This document shows positions 10,705-22,315 of a DNA stretch of 64,000 bases, in pieces. The notes beneath the pieces were generated by a model. It did not search any database. It saw nothing but the letters and a program-made list of their open reading frames with translations, and was not told where the DNA came from. This DNA is from Nematopogon swammerdamellus. Its lineage: Eukaryota > Arthropoda > Insecta > Lepidoptera > Adelidae. The number at the start of each line of letters is the position of its first letter. Positions within the stretch are counted from its first letter, which is position 1. The translations under genes were made by a program, and so were the position numbers. The stretch covers positions 10,375,347-10,439,346 of the forward strand of contig OX336355.1 of NCBI GenBank assembly GCA_946902875.1, read 5' to 3'.

Positions 10705-11025
10705 ATAAAAACTGGCCAATTGCGAGTCCCTCTCGCAATTGGCCGGTTCTTCTACTTCACGTACCGTTTTTCAATAGAGCCAAAACAAAAAACCGTTGAA
10801 AAAACACGTTCCTTGTATGGGGACCAACCTTCATTTTTACTTTTATTCTTTGTTAGCATATCCGCCATAATAACAAATACCTATTCTGTGAAAATTTCAA
10901 CCGGCCACCTATTACGGTTTACAAGATACAGCCCTCTGACCGACGGACAGACAGACAGACGAATGGCGTGGCGTAGGCTTAGTAATAGGCTTCCGTACGG
11001 ATACGGCACCCTAAAAAACAATATT
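10705..11025 (+). repeat. Dispersed repeat with CGGACAGACAGAC core
   Basis: It contains a GGCCAATTGCGAG palindrome (arms 10714-10726 and 10732-10744), GTGAAAATTTCAACCGG, the ACGGACAGACAGACAGAC run and GGCTTCCGTACGG...GGCACCC. Similar blocks lie at 19815-20140 (+), 41395-41685 (-), 47540-47905 (-) and 62460-62645 (+). This composition is widespread in lepidopteran genomes; the parental element is not identified here. Confidence 0.65.
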
Positions 11026-11029
11026 TTAA

Positions 11030-13010
11030 CTCCGCCTGCAACTTTTTCCATTTTTATGGAAAAAAAATTTTTTTTTTTATTCATTTATTATAATGCAGCT
11101 TGTGTGATGATAATTTAATAGGACAAAAAGTGAGTGCACAATGCAGTATCGCAATGCCGCCTAATTATTCTCGGAACTACAGGCGTGGCCTTAATTCCAC
11201 GTCTTATTTCGCCATTAATTCTCCAACGCTGCATAAAGTTTCTGAATTCAAACATTTTGCTAAGTCAATACAATACAAAGTACGTGCGACGTAATTCCTG
11301 GAAGGAAAAAATTGGAAAAGGCGAGTACTTACATAATAATATGCAAATTGTTTGAAATAGTGATGTCACCCGGTTTTTGTCTGTAGGTATTAATTAAAAT
11401 TCGTTAACCGATTTGTGGTGACTTTAATAATAGCGTGCGCGTGCGATCGCTTTCCGGATTAAAAAAATGCTGCCCTTCCGTTCAACCTTTATAACCTACC
11501 TCGGTACCTACTGAAATGTACAATTATTACCTAAATAGTGAAACGAGCTAAACTTAATCTTTAAATGGTTTATTCAAGTCATGCACAAGCTACCTATGTT
11601 CCTATAGAAATTCATCTCGAGCATGGAGCATTCAACCTTTTCACCTTCAGCTTATGAAAGCTTATGAAACTGCTCGGTCTACCTATGCTATAAAATGCTT
11701 GTGAAACTGAACTTCAAATGTAAAACCAGTGCTTACATGGGTGAGTGCAGGTAGGAGGAGCCTATATTTCAACCACCGTCTACTGTCTACCAAATGAATC
11801 ACAGGCTTAGCATCATCGGCTTCAACTTGTGCACTACCGATACCCGTGTTTCTCCCAGCCCAGCAACTCGGTATTACTCTTTACTATGCAAAATTAATAT
11901 TGAAACAATGTGAACAACCGGATCAGAGACACCCATTTCCCATAGCTCAGGGAATCCTATTTTGGCAAACAGGGATCATTTGAAAGTACACTAAAAACTA
12001 TGACTATTATGTTAATGTTTCATTTGTTAATCTTTCTAGGTCGGTAGTTATTCAAGCAGCACACTGCTCGCATCCTTTTCAAAACCACAACGTATAGAAA
12101 CTTCTTGAACGACCCAAAAAAAAATTGTCAAGGCTGATGATAAGTAGGAAAATTTTCACCAGACTTAAAAGAAGCACCTCAAGATCGTCTGTTGATGGAA
12201 CTGTCAATGGACATGGGCACTTACCATACAAGACTAATTCCAAATATTCAACTACTGATGAATGCCAATTTGAATACAGAGTCCAGTATAAAAAAGGCAG
12301 AGACCACAGAACAGCGATCGGCGGCCTTCCGCCGGTGTCTTCCTTAATCTGTGTCAGAGATCTTGGCCTTGACCAAAATATTCATGATAATAAAATTGCA
12401 TCTAGTTTTTTGGCGATCCCATATTGGAGGCATGGCTTCTTATGAAGCTTAGGCCCCAAGGTAGCTGACCGCTGATATATAGAATATGGAATGGTGCTCG
12501 CGTGAATATACGCGTAGTACGGCCGAAGCAGTTCTTACGCAATAACCAATGTCAGGTTCACGCCTCCGTCCGGCTCCAGTACCGAATCGTTTGCACTCCG
12601 GTTCGACGACCCGACCGATAACACGACGAATGCGGCGAGAACGTGTTCTTAGATTCGCGGCCGAGATAGCCGGGAGAAACAATTTAGATGAGCCTCGAAT
12701 CTGGTTTGGTCGTGGAAATAAATACCTATGTAGAAGGGCATCGACACGACATGTTGGCGAGAGAAAACATCACAATGATCAAATTAGGTCCAATTCTGTC
12801 TCCGCCGTGTATGAAGAAGTACCAACCAACCAACTATGATGGTGGGAAAACTAAAGGACTCCTGACCCTGAAAATAGCAGGTGGAGCAACGGGACTGTAG
12901 GCGCTGCTTCAGTAGATTCTTCTCAGATGATCACAAAACTCATTTGGAAGAGTGGAAGAGGCGGCACAGAGGTGTGTCTGGATCGTGGCGCGTGGAGATC
13001 TGTGTCTCTG
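11030..13010. other. Intergenic, nothing recognised
   Basis: Short open frames of at most about 106 codons on both strands with no recognisable domain, no splice-consistent exon set and no clear repeat boundary. Confidence 0.5.
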
Positions 13011-13039
13011 CCTACCCCGCTGGGAAACAGACGTCGCGT

Positions 13040-13370
13040 TATGTATGTATATATGTCTGTCACACCTTGTGTACTGTGTGATGTATGCTCACGTACAATC
13101 GCCTGCTGCAAATTTTGGTATACAGCGAAGACGGGCAGACTGGACCACCATGATCAGGGAGTAGACGACGGTAGCCCCCAGCCCCTCCGGAATAGGCGAT
13201 ATAGTCCCAACCTAGTGGACCTGATCGCCGGACTGACCCCGCCAGTCCTCCCACCAAGAACTATATATATATGTCTGTCACACCTTGTGTACTGTCACAG
13301 ATTACTTAGTACTGTGTGCTGTGTGCTCACGTATAATCGCCTGCTGCTAATTTTGGTAATGAAGACAAAA
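13040..13370. repeat. Local direct duplication
   Basis: The block ATATGTCTGTCACACCTTGT through GTGCTCACGTAYAATCGCCTGCTGC occurs twice, at about 13043-13112 and 13263-13348. Intervening sequence is inserted in the second copy. Confidence 0.75.
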
Positions 13371-13379
13371 CGCACACAA

Positions 13380-15980
13380 TGTATGTATGATGCCGTTTCT
13401 GAGCATAGGTATATTTCCCGAGAAATTTCCAAGCGTTTCGTAATGATATTCAATTTATATATTTTGGCTTCGGCCGATCTTTTCACGATACGGTGCGAGC
13501 AAACCCGATTTGACTACAGTGGTGGGTAATATAATTTGATATTCTTTGAGCTTCGCCGATTTTCAAACAAATCAAAGTATCAGCACACCTACAGAGCGAA
13601 AGCTGAAAGCTGGATAAAAATCCAAATAAATTAATGTTTTGGTACCTAAATGTAACATCGACGTTGTGTCTTTTGAAGCTCGAAGGCAAACATTCTTTAC
13701 CAACAAAACTGTCGGAAAACTGGGACATTCGAGCTCAAGACACCCGAGCATTCAAAATGTTCTAACTCGCAATTATGTCGATTAAAGCTGCATAAGAGCC
13801 AATAAATTATATCATATGAGTATATCTAGTGCAGTGTAAGTAACGTATTGTAAAATTCGCAAAAAATCGAATGCAGGAGCCGAGCCCGCACATCACGCGA
13901 TACTGATGAAACGTCAGGCATCGGCGGACTTCTTCGCCTAGTATGTGGAATTTCTGACTCGACATTCGACATCCGGTTCGCTTGACCATGAAAGTGTAGG
14001 CAAGGAGGTATACCAGATACAAATACAGCCGTTGCAGAATCACGTCGCAAAGACATCGGTAGAGAAGACGGAGTCTTAAAAAATATCAAAAGAGGCCTTT
14101 ACTTTTTCGCAACTTCAATAATAAACTGATGGCAAAATGTGGTATAAAGTTTTAAAAAAAAACATGTAATCCACCGCACAGTTTCGCAATTAAGACCCAC
14201 AATTAAAAAAAAATTCATATGAGTTGCAGTAACAGTGGATCTGACGCGATGGTCCCACTGGGAGACTTGTATTTCGAAGGACCATAATATGGAATTATTC
14301 GCAGTCGAGCCAGGGGACTACGTGCTAAATCAGTCTATAGTTTCTTAAAGAATGTCTTCATTCATAGGCTTGCCTAGATCGGCGATAAGCTCCTAGGTAC
14401 CTACATGGGAAACATCTAGCACGCTGTAAGAGAGCAAGATTGCCCAATCGCTGGTTTCGTGCTCAATTGAAACCTTCTCAAGTAAGTATAAGAATTGCAA
14501 AAAAGTATGCAATGGGCTTGAATGTGTTCGATGAAGCCATGGAGTGCTGCGTTCGTCACCTCATTGGTTTTCGTGACACCACGCATCAGGAACAGTGGAT
14601 ATGCCCAAGTTCAATGGAAGGTCAGACACAGCCAATAACAACACGCGGAACAACGCTCAGAGAGGTGCTATGAGGCCAGCTATAAAAGGCCGACAAAAAG
14701 ATCGTCGTCTATTTTACTAACACGCCTTTTGAAGATCCCCAGGTTGTATGTAAGCACCGATTTATATGTACCTTAATAAGTAGCATGTAGAAGGTATAAC
14801 ATACGAATTCGATTAATACCCGTAGGAATCACAAGACCTTTTGCTTAAATATTATAATTGTTAAATCAGAATTTGAACATATTTAGTTAGATCTCATTGC
14901 TAATTTGTGCAAATGGCACCAAATCAGTTCTTGTTCACGCTTCTTTGCCCTGCAGGTTTATCTGAAAGCCAATAGTACCTACTTCTGAGCCCTCGGGAAT
15001 GGTGGCGGTGAAGTGAGACAAGGAGTCGGCGTGGGAAGACCACGCCGCAGGTGGCAGCACAGCATTAAAAACTTTCCGCCCAACTCCCTGCTACATTGTT
15101 ACTAAATCACATTAATTAATTTATAGTCTTCCTTGTCTTCCTTAATGACGTAGTAACACGGAATGATACTCGCAGTAGCAGCGTTGGAACCATGGATTCA
15201 AACTTAGGTCCATGGCATCGTTGGTCCATGCCATGGCTGGAACATTACAGTGCCAATCAGAAGGTCACTGCTGCACAGGTGATGTAGCTTTTTTTTTTTG
15301 TTCAACCAAAGAACCTCCCGGCATGCTAAACTCTGTCAGTGATGAAATGTGTCTGTCGCCGTAAATTCTTAAAATCCAGATCAGGTAGTTCCACCTTCTC
15401 TGTATAGCGTCTGTGTGTTCGTTGCCCGAAGACGCAAAGATGCACTCCTGTCATGTTTTCTTCTGTAATTGGTTTTAATTGGTCTGCGGGTGAATCTGGC
15501 GAGTGTTTTTGCTCGACACATGCGGAGTTAAGTGATGTGAGGAACACGCGCCGCGCCGTCGGCCGTACTACGCTAACACGGTTAACGCGAGACGGATTCG
15601 ACGCTAGCGTTTATGTTATATTTTATTTTTAAAGTAAAGCCACCTTTAATGTATTCTGTGGTAAAGCGTAAAACTAATTACGTTAGTAATTGAGATAAAA
15701 CGAAAACACTAAACTTTGTTTCCCAATACGCATATTTGCAATGATATTCACCAAATATTTTCTCAGCGCTAGTTAGATATGTTTTCGTTGACCGTGTTAG
15801 GACTACTGACACTACTGAGGCTGGATTATGAGATTGTTTTGACAGATCGTTCCGTACAAATATATGTATATGTAAATATTTGTATGGAGAAAGGATGCAA
15901 CGCCTCTATCGGGCCAGTTGGTACTAAACTTGTCACTAACGTAATGTCAAAAAATAAAAAATAAATTAAAACTCGACTGC
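13380..15980. other. Intergenic, nothing recognised
   Basis: AT-rich sequence. Frames of 60-90 codons (for example plus 14440-14673 and minus 15326-15547) have no recognisable motif or neighbour support. Confidence 0.5.
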
Positions 15981-15991
15981 TAAAAATTTAC

Positions 15992-16047
15992 GAAACAAGG
16001 AAAGATCAGTAGAAAATTCTGTAGTCTTCTTGATCTTTCCTTGTTTC
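15992..16047. repeat. 17-bp perfect inverted repeat
   Basis: GAAACAAGGAAAGATCA at 15992-16008 is exactly complementary to 16031-16047, with a 22-base loop. Confidence 0.8.
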
Positions 16048-16610
16048 CTTGATTTTTTTGCAGTGGGGTTTTATAATTTTTTTCAGTTCCAAATGCTTAT
16101 TCTCGAGCTCTTGACGATGATTCTCCACTCGATGGGGTTTGTAGGAAAACAATTTTCAAAATTTGACAGTATGGCACCTAACGGCCGCCATTTTGAATTA
16201 TTGAAAGAGACGAATCAAATGACACCTCTCAAACTGTTTAGGCTACAGGCATGACATAGAAATATAAATACACACGAAAAAACAGAATCCTCCTTTTTGC
16301 TTCGCACAGTCAGGTAAAAATATCATAATGGAGCCTCCGCTCTGGAGCAATACGTGTTGGTCTTGCACGCAAGTATTGTGTCTTGGTATTGCTCTGACCC
16401 ATTTATTCATTTAACGATTCAGAAAAAAAAAATGCACAGGGAGTCGTATTTATATGGAAAGGAGAAAAAACACTACAATGGAGGCTCGAGCCAATTTCCA
16501 TTAACTTATATTCCTATGTTTTTCTTTCACCAGTGCACGAGTGAAAGTAAGTAGATAGTACCTTGGCTGCATTGTGTTCCGCACTGTATACCTACGAGTA
16601 GGTAACTATA

Positions 16611-16924
16611 TACAGAATGTATCAGGATAGGTTTTCGAAACTTCAGGGTTCGAAAGGGGCCCATATTTAAAGACGAAAAGCTCTGAAACTTTTTCCCAGA
16701 TTCGATCATTTTACAGTTTTACATGACCTCAAAAGAAAAAGAGGACTGAATTAGTTAACTGCACTCTCCAGTCTCACTGTCCATCGAGTTTTTATTACAA
16801 TTTCCAACTTTTGTATGACAAAAAAACAACGAAATTTCGATTTGAGTGATAAGGATTTTTTTCTTCTAATAATGAGTACTTTCTATTCCTGAAGTTTCTC
16901 AAACCTATCCTGATACACCCTGTA
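16611..16924. mobile_element. MITE, 314 bp, ~37-bp inverted ends
   Basis: The ends TACAGAATGTATCAGGATAG (16611) and the complement of the sequence finishing at 16924 (TACAGGGTGTATCAGGATAG) match with few differences for about 37 bp. TA at both borders suggests a TA-targeting, mariner-like origin (inference). There is no coding capacity. Confidence 0.8.
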
Positions 16925-17200
16925 TAGACTTGCGAATACGCGAGGGAGGATATTGGTGATATTGGTGCTTTCGTGAGCTTTCTCTACGATATTTGAATAT
17001 GAATGAGTTTCAGGTGCATGGTGTTCATGTTCATTTCATACCTCTAAGCTAAAGCCACGGTCAAGAAGTGATCTAACAGAATACATATTTTTTTTATTTT
17101 AATGTCTTGACATTTTTTTACCACCGAAACCCCTGGCATACAGCGGTGAAAATGATACTGTGTTTTAATATTTAAAAAAAAAACTTGAGAAATGAAAATT

Positions 17201-17433
17201 ACAAATTTAAAAACACCCCGACCCTTAAAATCCCCGACCCTTAAAAAGCCAAAAATAAATTCCGTTTACTTACTTAAAGGAGTCGGCAGACCGCTAAGTA
17301 AATTCCCGCGCAGCTCTGAGTTTTTATATTTTATTTACTTAGCGGTCCCCCGACTCCTTTAAGTAAGTAAACGGAATTTCTTTTTGGCTTTTTAAGGGTC
17401 GGAGGTTTTAAGGTTCGGGGTTTTTAAAATTTG
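17201..17433. mobile_element. Foldback element with ~100-bp arms
   Basis: The arms at 17201-17304 and 17333-17433 are inverted copies at roughly 90% identity around a 28-bp centre. Shared blocks include CCGACCCTTAAAAAGCCAAA and TTCCGTTTACTTACTTAAAG. The stretch that follows, to 17730, contains GATTAAAAATCGCATCCAAA, GGGAGCTACGATGCCACA and TCGGGGGTTAAAAA, typical of a common lepidopteran repeat. Confidence 0.75.
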
Positions 17434-17616
17434 TAATTTAACGTTTATTTCAGGCTTTAAAAAAAACCGCATGAAAATCGGTCCACTTTTTAAGATAATT
17501 AATTTTTTTATTACTTAATTACTTGATTACTTTATTACAAACATAACTAAGAATCATCCCGATTAAAAATCGCATCCAAATCGGTCCATCCGTTTGGGAG
17601 CTACGATGCCACAGCC

Positions 17617-17692
17617 AGACACACACACACACACACCCTCACACACACACACACACACACCCTCACCCTCACACACACACCCACACACGCGT
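17617..17692. repeat. (CA)n microsatellite with CCCTCA interruptions
   Basis: Alternating ACAC runs broken by CCTCACCCTCA. Confidence 0.9.
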
Positions 17693-18236
17693 CAAACTAA
17701 CACCCCTCCGTTTTTTTTCGTCGGGGGTTAAAAACTAGTTTATTACGAAGCGTACCTAACACATTTTCACTTGTTAATGAAGCTCTTTATTAAATTTAAT
17801 TAATTATATGTTAATTAAAAAGCTCCTTATTGATAAGTCTGGTGACCGACGACGACCTGCCAAGTCTTTCTTCTTTCAGGGAATAGGGCAAGCCATTCAA
17901 AGGGGCAACGCAGCCAGCGTATTGCGTACTGTGGCCAGTGATATAAGTCAATGACTGTGGCGGAGTCGGAGGAGTTGGACGATTTTTTTTTACTTACAGT
18001 AAGTCTTACATGTTAGTATTTAGTTTTTATTTATTTATTAGGTTAATTTTATTTAACTAATATTACCATGTTTTAAAGGTTAAATCAACACAATATTTTT
18101 GTTTGTTTGTAGTTTGTAGTGTACAATACTTCATATGTTCATACGTTTTTAATTACATTAAAAAGTAATAATATTTTGTTTTCATGTCACAAAAAACATA
18201 TTTTAAAATATCGGAACTTAACTACTAAGTCAATAC

Positions 18237-18530
18237 TAAATCGAGTAGCTTCGAGTACATGATAGCGCTACGCAGCCAAATAAATAACATTAAATCGAGT
18301 AGCTTCGAGTACACGATAGCGCTACGCAGCCAAATAACATTAAATCGAGTAGCTTCGAGTACACGATAGCGCTACGCAGCCAAATAACATTAAATCGAGT
18401 AGCTTCGAGTACACGCTAAATCGCTAAATCGAGTAGCTTCGAGTACATGATACCGCTACGCAGCCAAATAACGCTAAATCGAGTAGCTTCGAATACACGA
18501 TAGCGCTACGCATAACGCTAAACTCTAATC
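18237..18530. repeat. Minisatellite of ~50-bp units
   Basis: About six tandem units each begin AAATCGAGTAGCTTCGAGTA and continue CGATAGCGCTACGCAGCCAA. Unit lengths are 54, 50, 50, about 26 (truncated) plus an 8-base stub, 50, and a shortened last unit. Each unit contains the internal palindromic pieces TCGAGTAGCTTCGA and TAGCGCTA. Confidence 0.92.
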
Positions 18531-18539
18531 TGAACGAAA

Positions 18540-19815
18540 AGTGATTATTCCGTTTCAGACTTATCATGCGCTTTTCTATTTTATTCTATATGCAAATACG
18601 GTGTCATGCACAACAGCCTGTTTTTTATTGTAGGTATTTACGCAAGATAATAAAAAAATGAGAGATATCGAGGTTGGTGACATTTTGAGATCATTGCACC
18701 GGGATTTTTATCGTGGATTTTGCGCAGCAAACTTTGTTTGGATTTAAAACATGCTCAAAGTGTTATAGTAAAACTAAAACAAACTCAGTTTATTTTGAAA
18801 ACATGAGAAACCGTAATATTGTTGAAATGATCTCACCACTATTATGTAAAGGATTTCAAATTCAACATCAAAACTCCATATAGAATTTATATGGCTAAGC
18901 TATACAAAAAAAAAATTAACATTTTAATTGTTCTACAGTTGTATAATATGCGGAAAAACTAAGTAAAAATATGGAAATACGTAGGTAGATTATATTATAG
19001 TATCCGCAAATCTGCTGGCATGGCACCTAACTGAGTTGATTTTGGCTCCGTCGACTGCACCACTAGTCTCTCGGCACAGCCAGAAATATCAGCTAAATGT
19101 AGACTTATCCTTGATGACAATAATCAGTATTCTAAGAAAACAATTATTAATTCAGCAAGACGAAACATTATTCCTCTATTCCCTTTTAGACGTAATAAGA
19201 CTGAGGCAAATGGCCCAATTTCCTTTTGCCTTGTAATAAAGAAAATTGTGGGGACGACATCCACACTCCATTAGTTCTATTCATTGGCTGACGATTCAAT
19301 TAGTTGTATGAAAGTTCTATTCGTTGGCTTCATTGCTTAGATGATAATTCAATACAATTTACGAAGAAAATACTCACAGAATATTCCACTAATCCTTGAA
19401 ATGAAAAAATGTGTTTATTATTCAAATTATCTCCGCAGACGAACGAGAACCAAGTAAAAATTCATTAGAGAAGCCTATTTTCACCATAAATTGCAATCAG
19501 TGCTTTCAAATAAATGTGTAAAATGCTTCACTTTGATTTCCATTGAATTAACTCTCTTCATGCTATTAATATTAATATTAATTAGGTACTTAATTACATA
19601 ACTTTAAGTTAACATAAGGATCGAAGTCGAACTATCGGTAAACCAAGTACCTACCCGAAAGCTCAACTCAAGATAAGCGTTGCATGCAGCAACAAAAACG
19701 GCCAAAACGCAACAAATTAAATGGGGTCACAATGTTATCTACGGTTTCCCTCCCTTGGCCTTCAAACTATCTGAGATAACCTTGAATGAAAGTATGGAAT
19801 AAATATTTCATAGAA
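18540..19815. other. Intergenic, nothing recognised
   Basis: AT-rich, with no supported coding or repeat structure. Confidence 0.5.
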
Positions 19816-20140
19816 TAAAATCGGTCAAGTGCGAATTTTACTCCCGCCCGCCCGAGGGTTCCTTAGATCCGCTATAGCATATTTGTCAAAAAATCATATT
19901 CGTCTATATTTTGTCATTCTTTAATGTATACCTGTGGCGCCATGTATTATTTAGTAGCGTCAATATGTACTAATCGATTCTTAGCACGTTTCTTGTATAG
20001 GAACCCCCCTTAATTTTTCACTTTTTGTATTTTTTTATTATTTGTTGTCACATCCACCATATAGTGAAAATTTCAACCGGTTACCTATTACGGTTCAAAC
20101 GATACGGCCTTAGAACGGACAGACAGACAAACAGATGGCG
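19815..20140 (+). repeat. Dispersed repeat, CGGACAGACAGAC type
   Basis: Starts AAATCGGTCAAGTGCGAATT, includes CGAGGGTTCC, GTGAAAATTTCAACCGG and AACGGACAGACAGACAAACAG. Same family as 10705-11025. Confidence 0.65.
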
Positions 20141-20383
20141 TAGACTTCAGCCCCATAGTACTCATCTTCTCCATCCCTTAGGGCCCAGAGTCTCTATATA
20201 TGTTTATTGTTATCTGAACAAATTATTGTTAAAACCCCTAAAATAAATAAATAAATAAAAAAGAATTACAATCGGAATCGCTGTCAGTACTGTCAGTTCC
20301 TAGGCTACGTAGCTACCTTCATATCTGTAAAATACGTTTGGCGTCCAGCGAGCCTATTCGCTTTCGGATAGAGAACGCTCCAC

Positions 20384-20640
20384 GAGTCAGTCAGTCAGCG
20401 TGTAAGCGTCCACTGCTGGACATGCGCCTATCCAATTTTCCTCCAATCCTCCCGGCCTTCAGCGGTACGGAACCACTGCTTTCCGCCGACGCACTTGATG
20501 TCGTCGTCCCACCTGGCGGGTGGTCTTCCCACACTCCGTTTTACTGTCCACGCCCGCCAGTGTAGGACCCGGTTACTCCAACGGTCGTCGTCTCTTCGGC
20601 TGACGTGTCCAGCCCACTGCCATGCTCCACGAAATCCAAC
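20384..20640 (-). pseudogene. RTE-type LINE ORF, C-terminal fragment
   Basis: The minus strand reads WAGHVSRRDDDRWSNRV, then KRSVGRPPARWDDDI, WFRTAEGREDWRKIG, a stop, and AHVQQWT. This is the characteristic C-terminal tail of RTE-clade retrotransposon ORFs in insects. One premature stop (codon after KIG) is visible and no upstream RT remains. A shorter relative lies at 46000-46165, and a trace at 21770-21845. Confidence 0.8.
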
Positions 20641-20649
20641 ACAATTACT

Positions 20650-22100
20650 AAATCCTGTTATGTACTTATAAACAAAACAGTTTATGTACCTACTATGTAT
20701 ACTAAAAAACTATTTGAGTCTGTCCACCTTAAGTGACGTCTGCAATTTCCTCCGTAATTCCTCGTTCTGACCACACTCCATCAGCATGGCACATGTCATC
20801 CTCCTTATCAGGCTCCTCCGTTACACCGATCACAATTTGGAGAATATCTCTGTTTCCTCAGGAATTTAAATTTAGTCAATGGAATGTGCCCAGAACGAAC
20901 TCTTACAGCTAGCACTATCTCAGGCCTTCTGTTAGAGTAACTTTAGAGCGTGTGAAAGTAGCTCCTCATCAGTGTTAATTCAATGATCTGAAAGAATTCG
21001 AAAGGATGGAAGAGGCATTAGCTCGCGGAACACACCATCATTACCGGTGTGCGAAAAGACAAAATTTCACCAATAAAAAGATTAACGTTTACTATTGTCT
21101 GTCACATGTCTTGTGGACTCGCGTATCTTTATCAACAGGCATGTTTACATTCCGTGCATTTTTTAATTATTTTGAAGACGAAGTAGGTACCCACATTTAA
21201 CGCTAAGTATGACAAGATCTTTTACATTATTTGCGCCAAATCCACTTAAAATTATCCAGACAAAGGTTATTTATACTTAGGTAGTCTCCAGTTTACTTTG
21301 CAATGCGAAAGTACTTAAACTATACTACTCCAATAAACTGTTTACTTCCGCGTCTCCTCGCATCGGGGTCGGTTCACCAGAGTTCAACGCTAAACGCTTC
21401 ACTGACTGCAGCCTCTAAACCAGTGTCTCTCAACATGGCGGTAATAAATTACCCTTCATTCGGGCATTCAAATTAAGTAACACATCTATACATCACCTTG
21501 TCGAGAAGATGAAAGTATGGAACGGGCTTCCAGTGAGTGTAATCCCTGCTACCTAAAGGGCGTGTTAATAAATTAGACAACGACTTATTTGTCCGCCTTG
21601 TAGCTGGCATGACGCTTCTCTCAGCGTGCTTTTGCGAGGAGTGGTGTAAGGTGTTATTGACTGTGTCTGATCTTCTTTTGAAATTTTGGGCACAGCTACA
21701 CGTGCCGGTTGTCAATAAAAAATACGAAATACGAAAAAACATATACCAGCTCCGCTTCAGTCAGTTAGTCAACGTTTATACGTCGATGCTGGACATAGCC
21801 TTTCCAATTTTTCTGCAGTCCTCTCGGCGGCCACACGTGGGTGACTTTTTCCAGCGATGCAACTTTTTCTCAAACAATATTTTGGTTACCTACGGACGAA
21901 ATTCTTTCGTTGTTCATTCGATCGTAAATATCCCACGACAGCGAGCCGAGTTAGAAGAGTAGAGCCGAGAGTAGGCTTCAACAAGTTTGGGAAGCACTAT
22001 TCTAATGAAGTCGTACCGACCGCCTTCCGGGTGCACCAGACTGACCTAATTTAGCGAGTTGAAAGCAATGATATCATAAATAAAGGATGATCCAATTCGA
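20650..22100. other. Intergenic with LINE/SINE traces
   Basis: It contains an RTE-like trace at 21770-21845 and a short block GCGAGGAGTGGTG (21635-21650) that recurs near 43175 and, diverged, near 61515. No gene is recognised. Confidence 0.45.
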
Positions 22101-22315
22101 GTTTCCTATATTGGCAACACTGTAAATTAGACAGCTGTCAATAATGGTGCGTGTTTGAACGTCGAATGTTAATTTGACACTCTTTAGATTTGAAATAAGT
22201 AATAACACATTTTAGGATTTGGTTACAGCTGTCAGTGGCGAAAGTCACGATTTTTTCTGTAAAATTTTCATTAATCTTATTGTTTAAATTCTAGTCGTTT
22301 TAGAGCTTCTTCCCG

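Noticed and set aside
10714..10744. GGCCAATTGCGAG hairpin as a terminator or operator
   Set aside because: It is part of a dispersed repeat with the same palindrome-like start elsewhere; there is no adjacent gene.
12449..12839. Arg-rich frames on both strands near 12.5-12.8 kb
   Set aside because: No recognisable family, and no consistent start, splice sites or repeat boundary.
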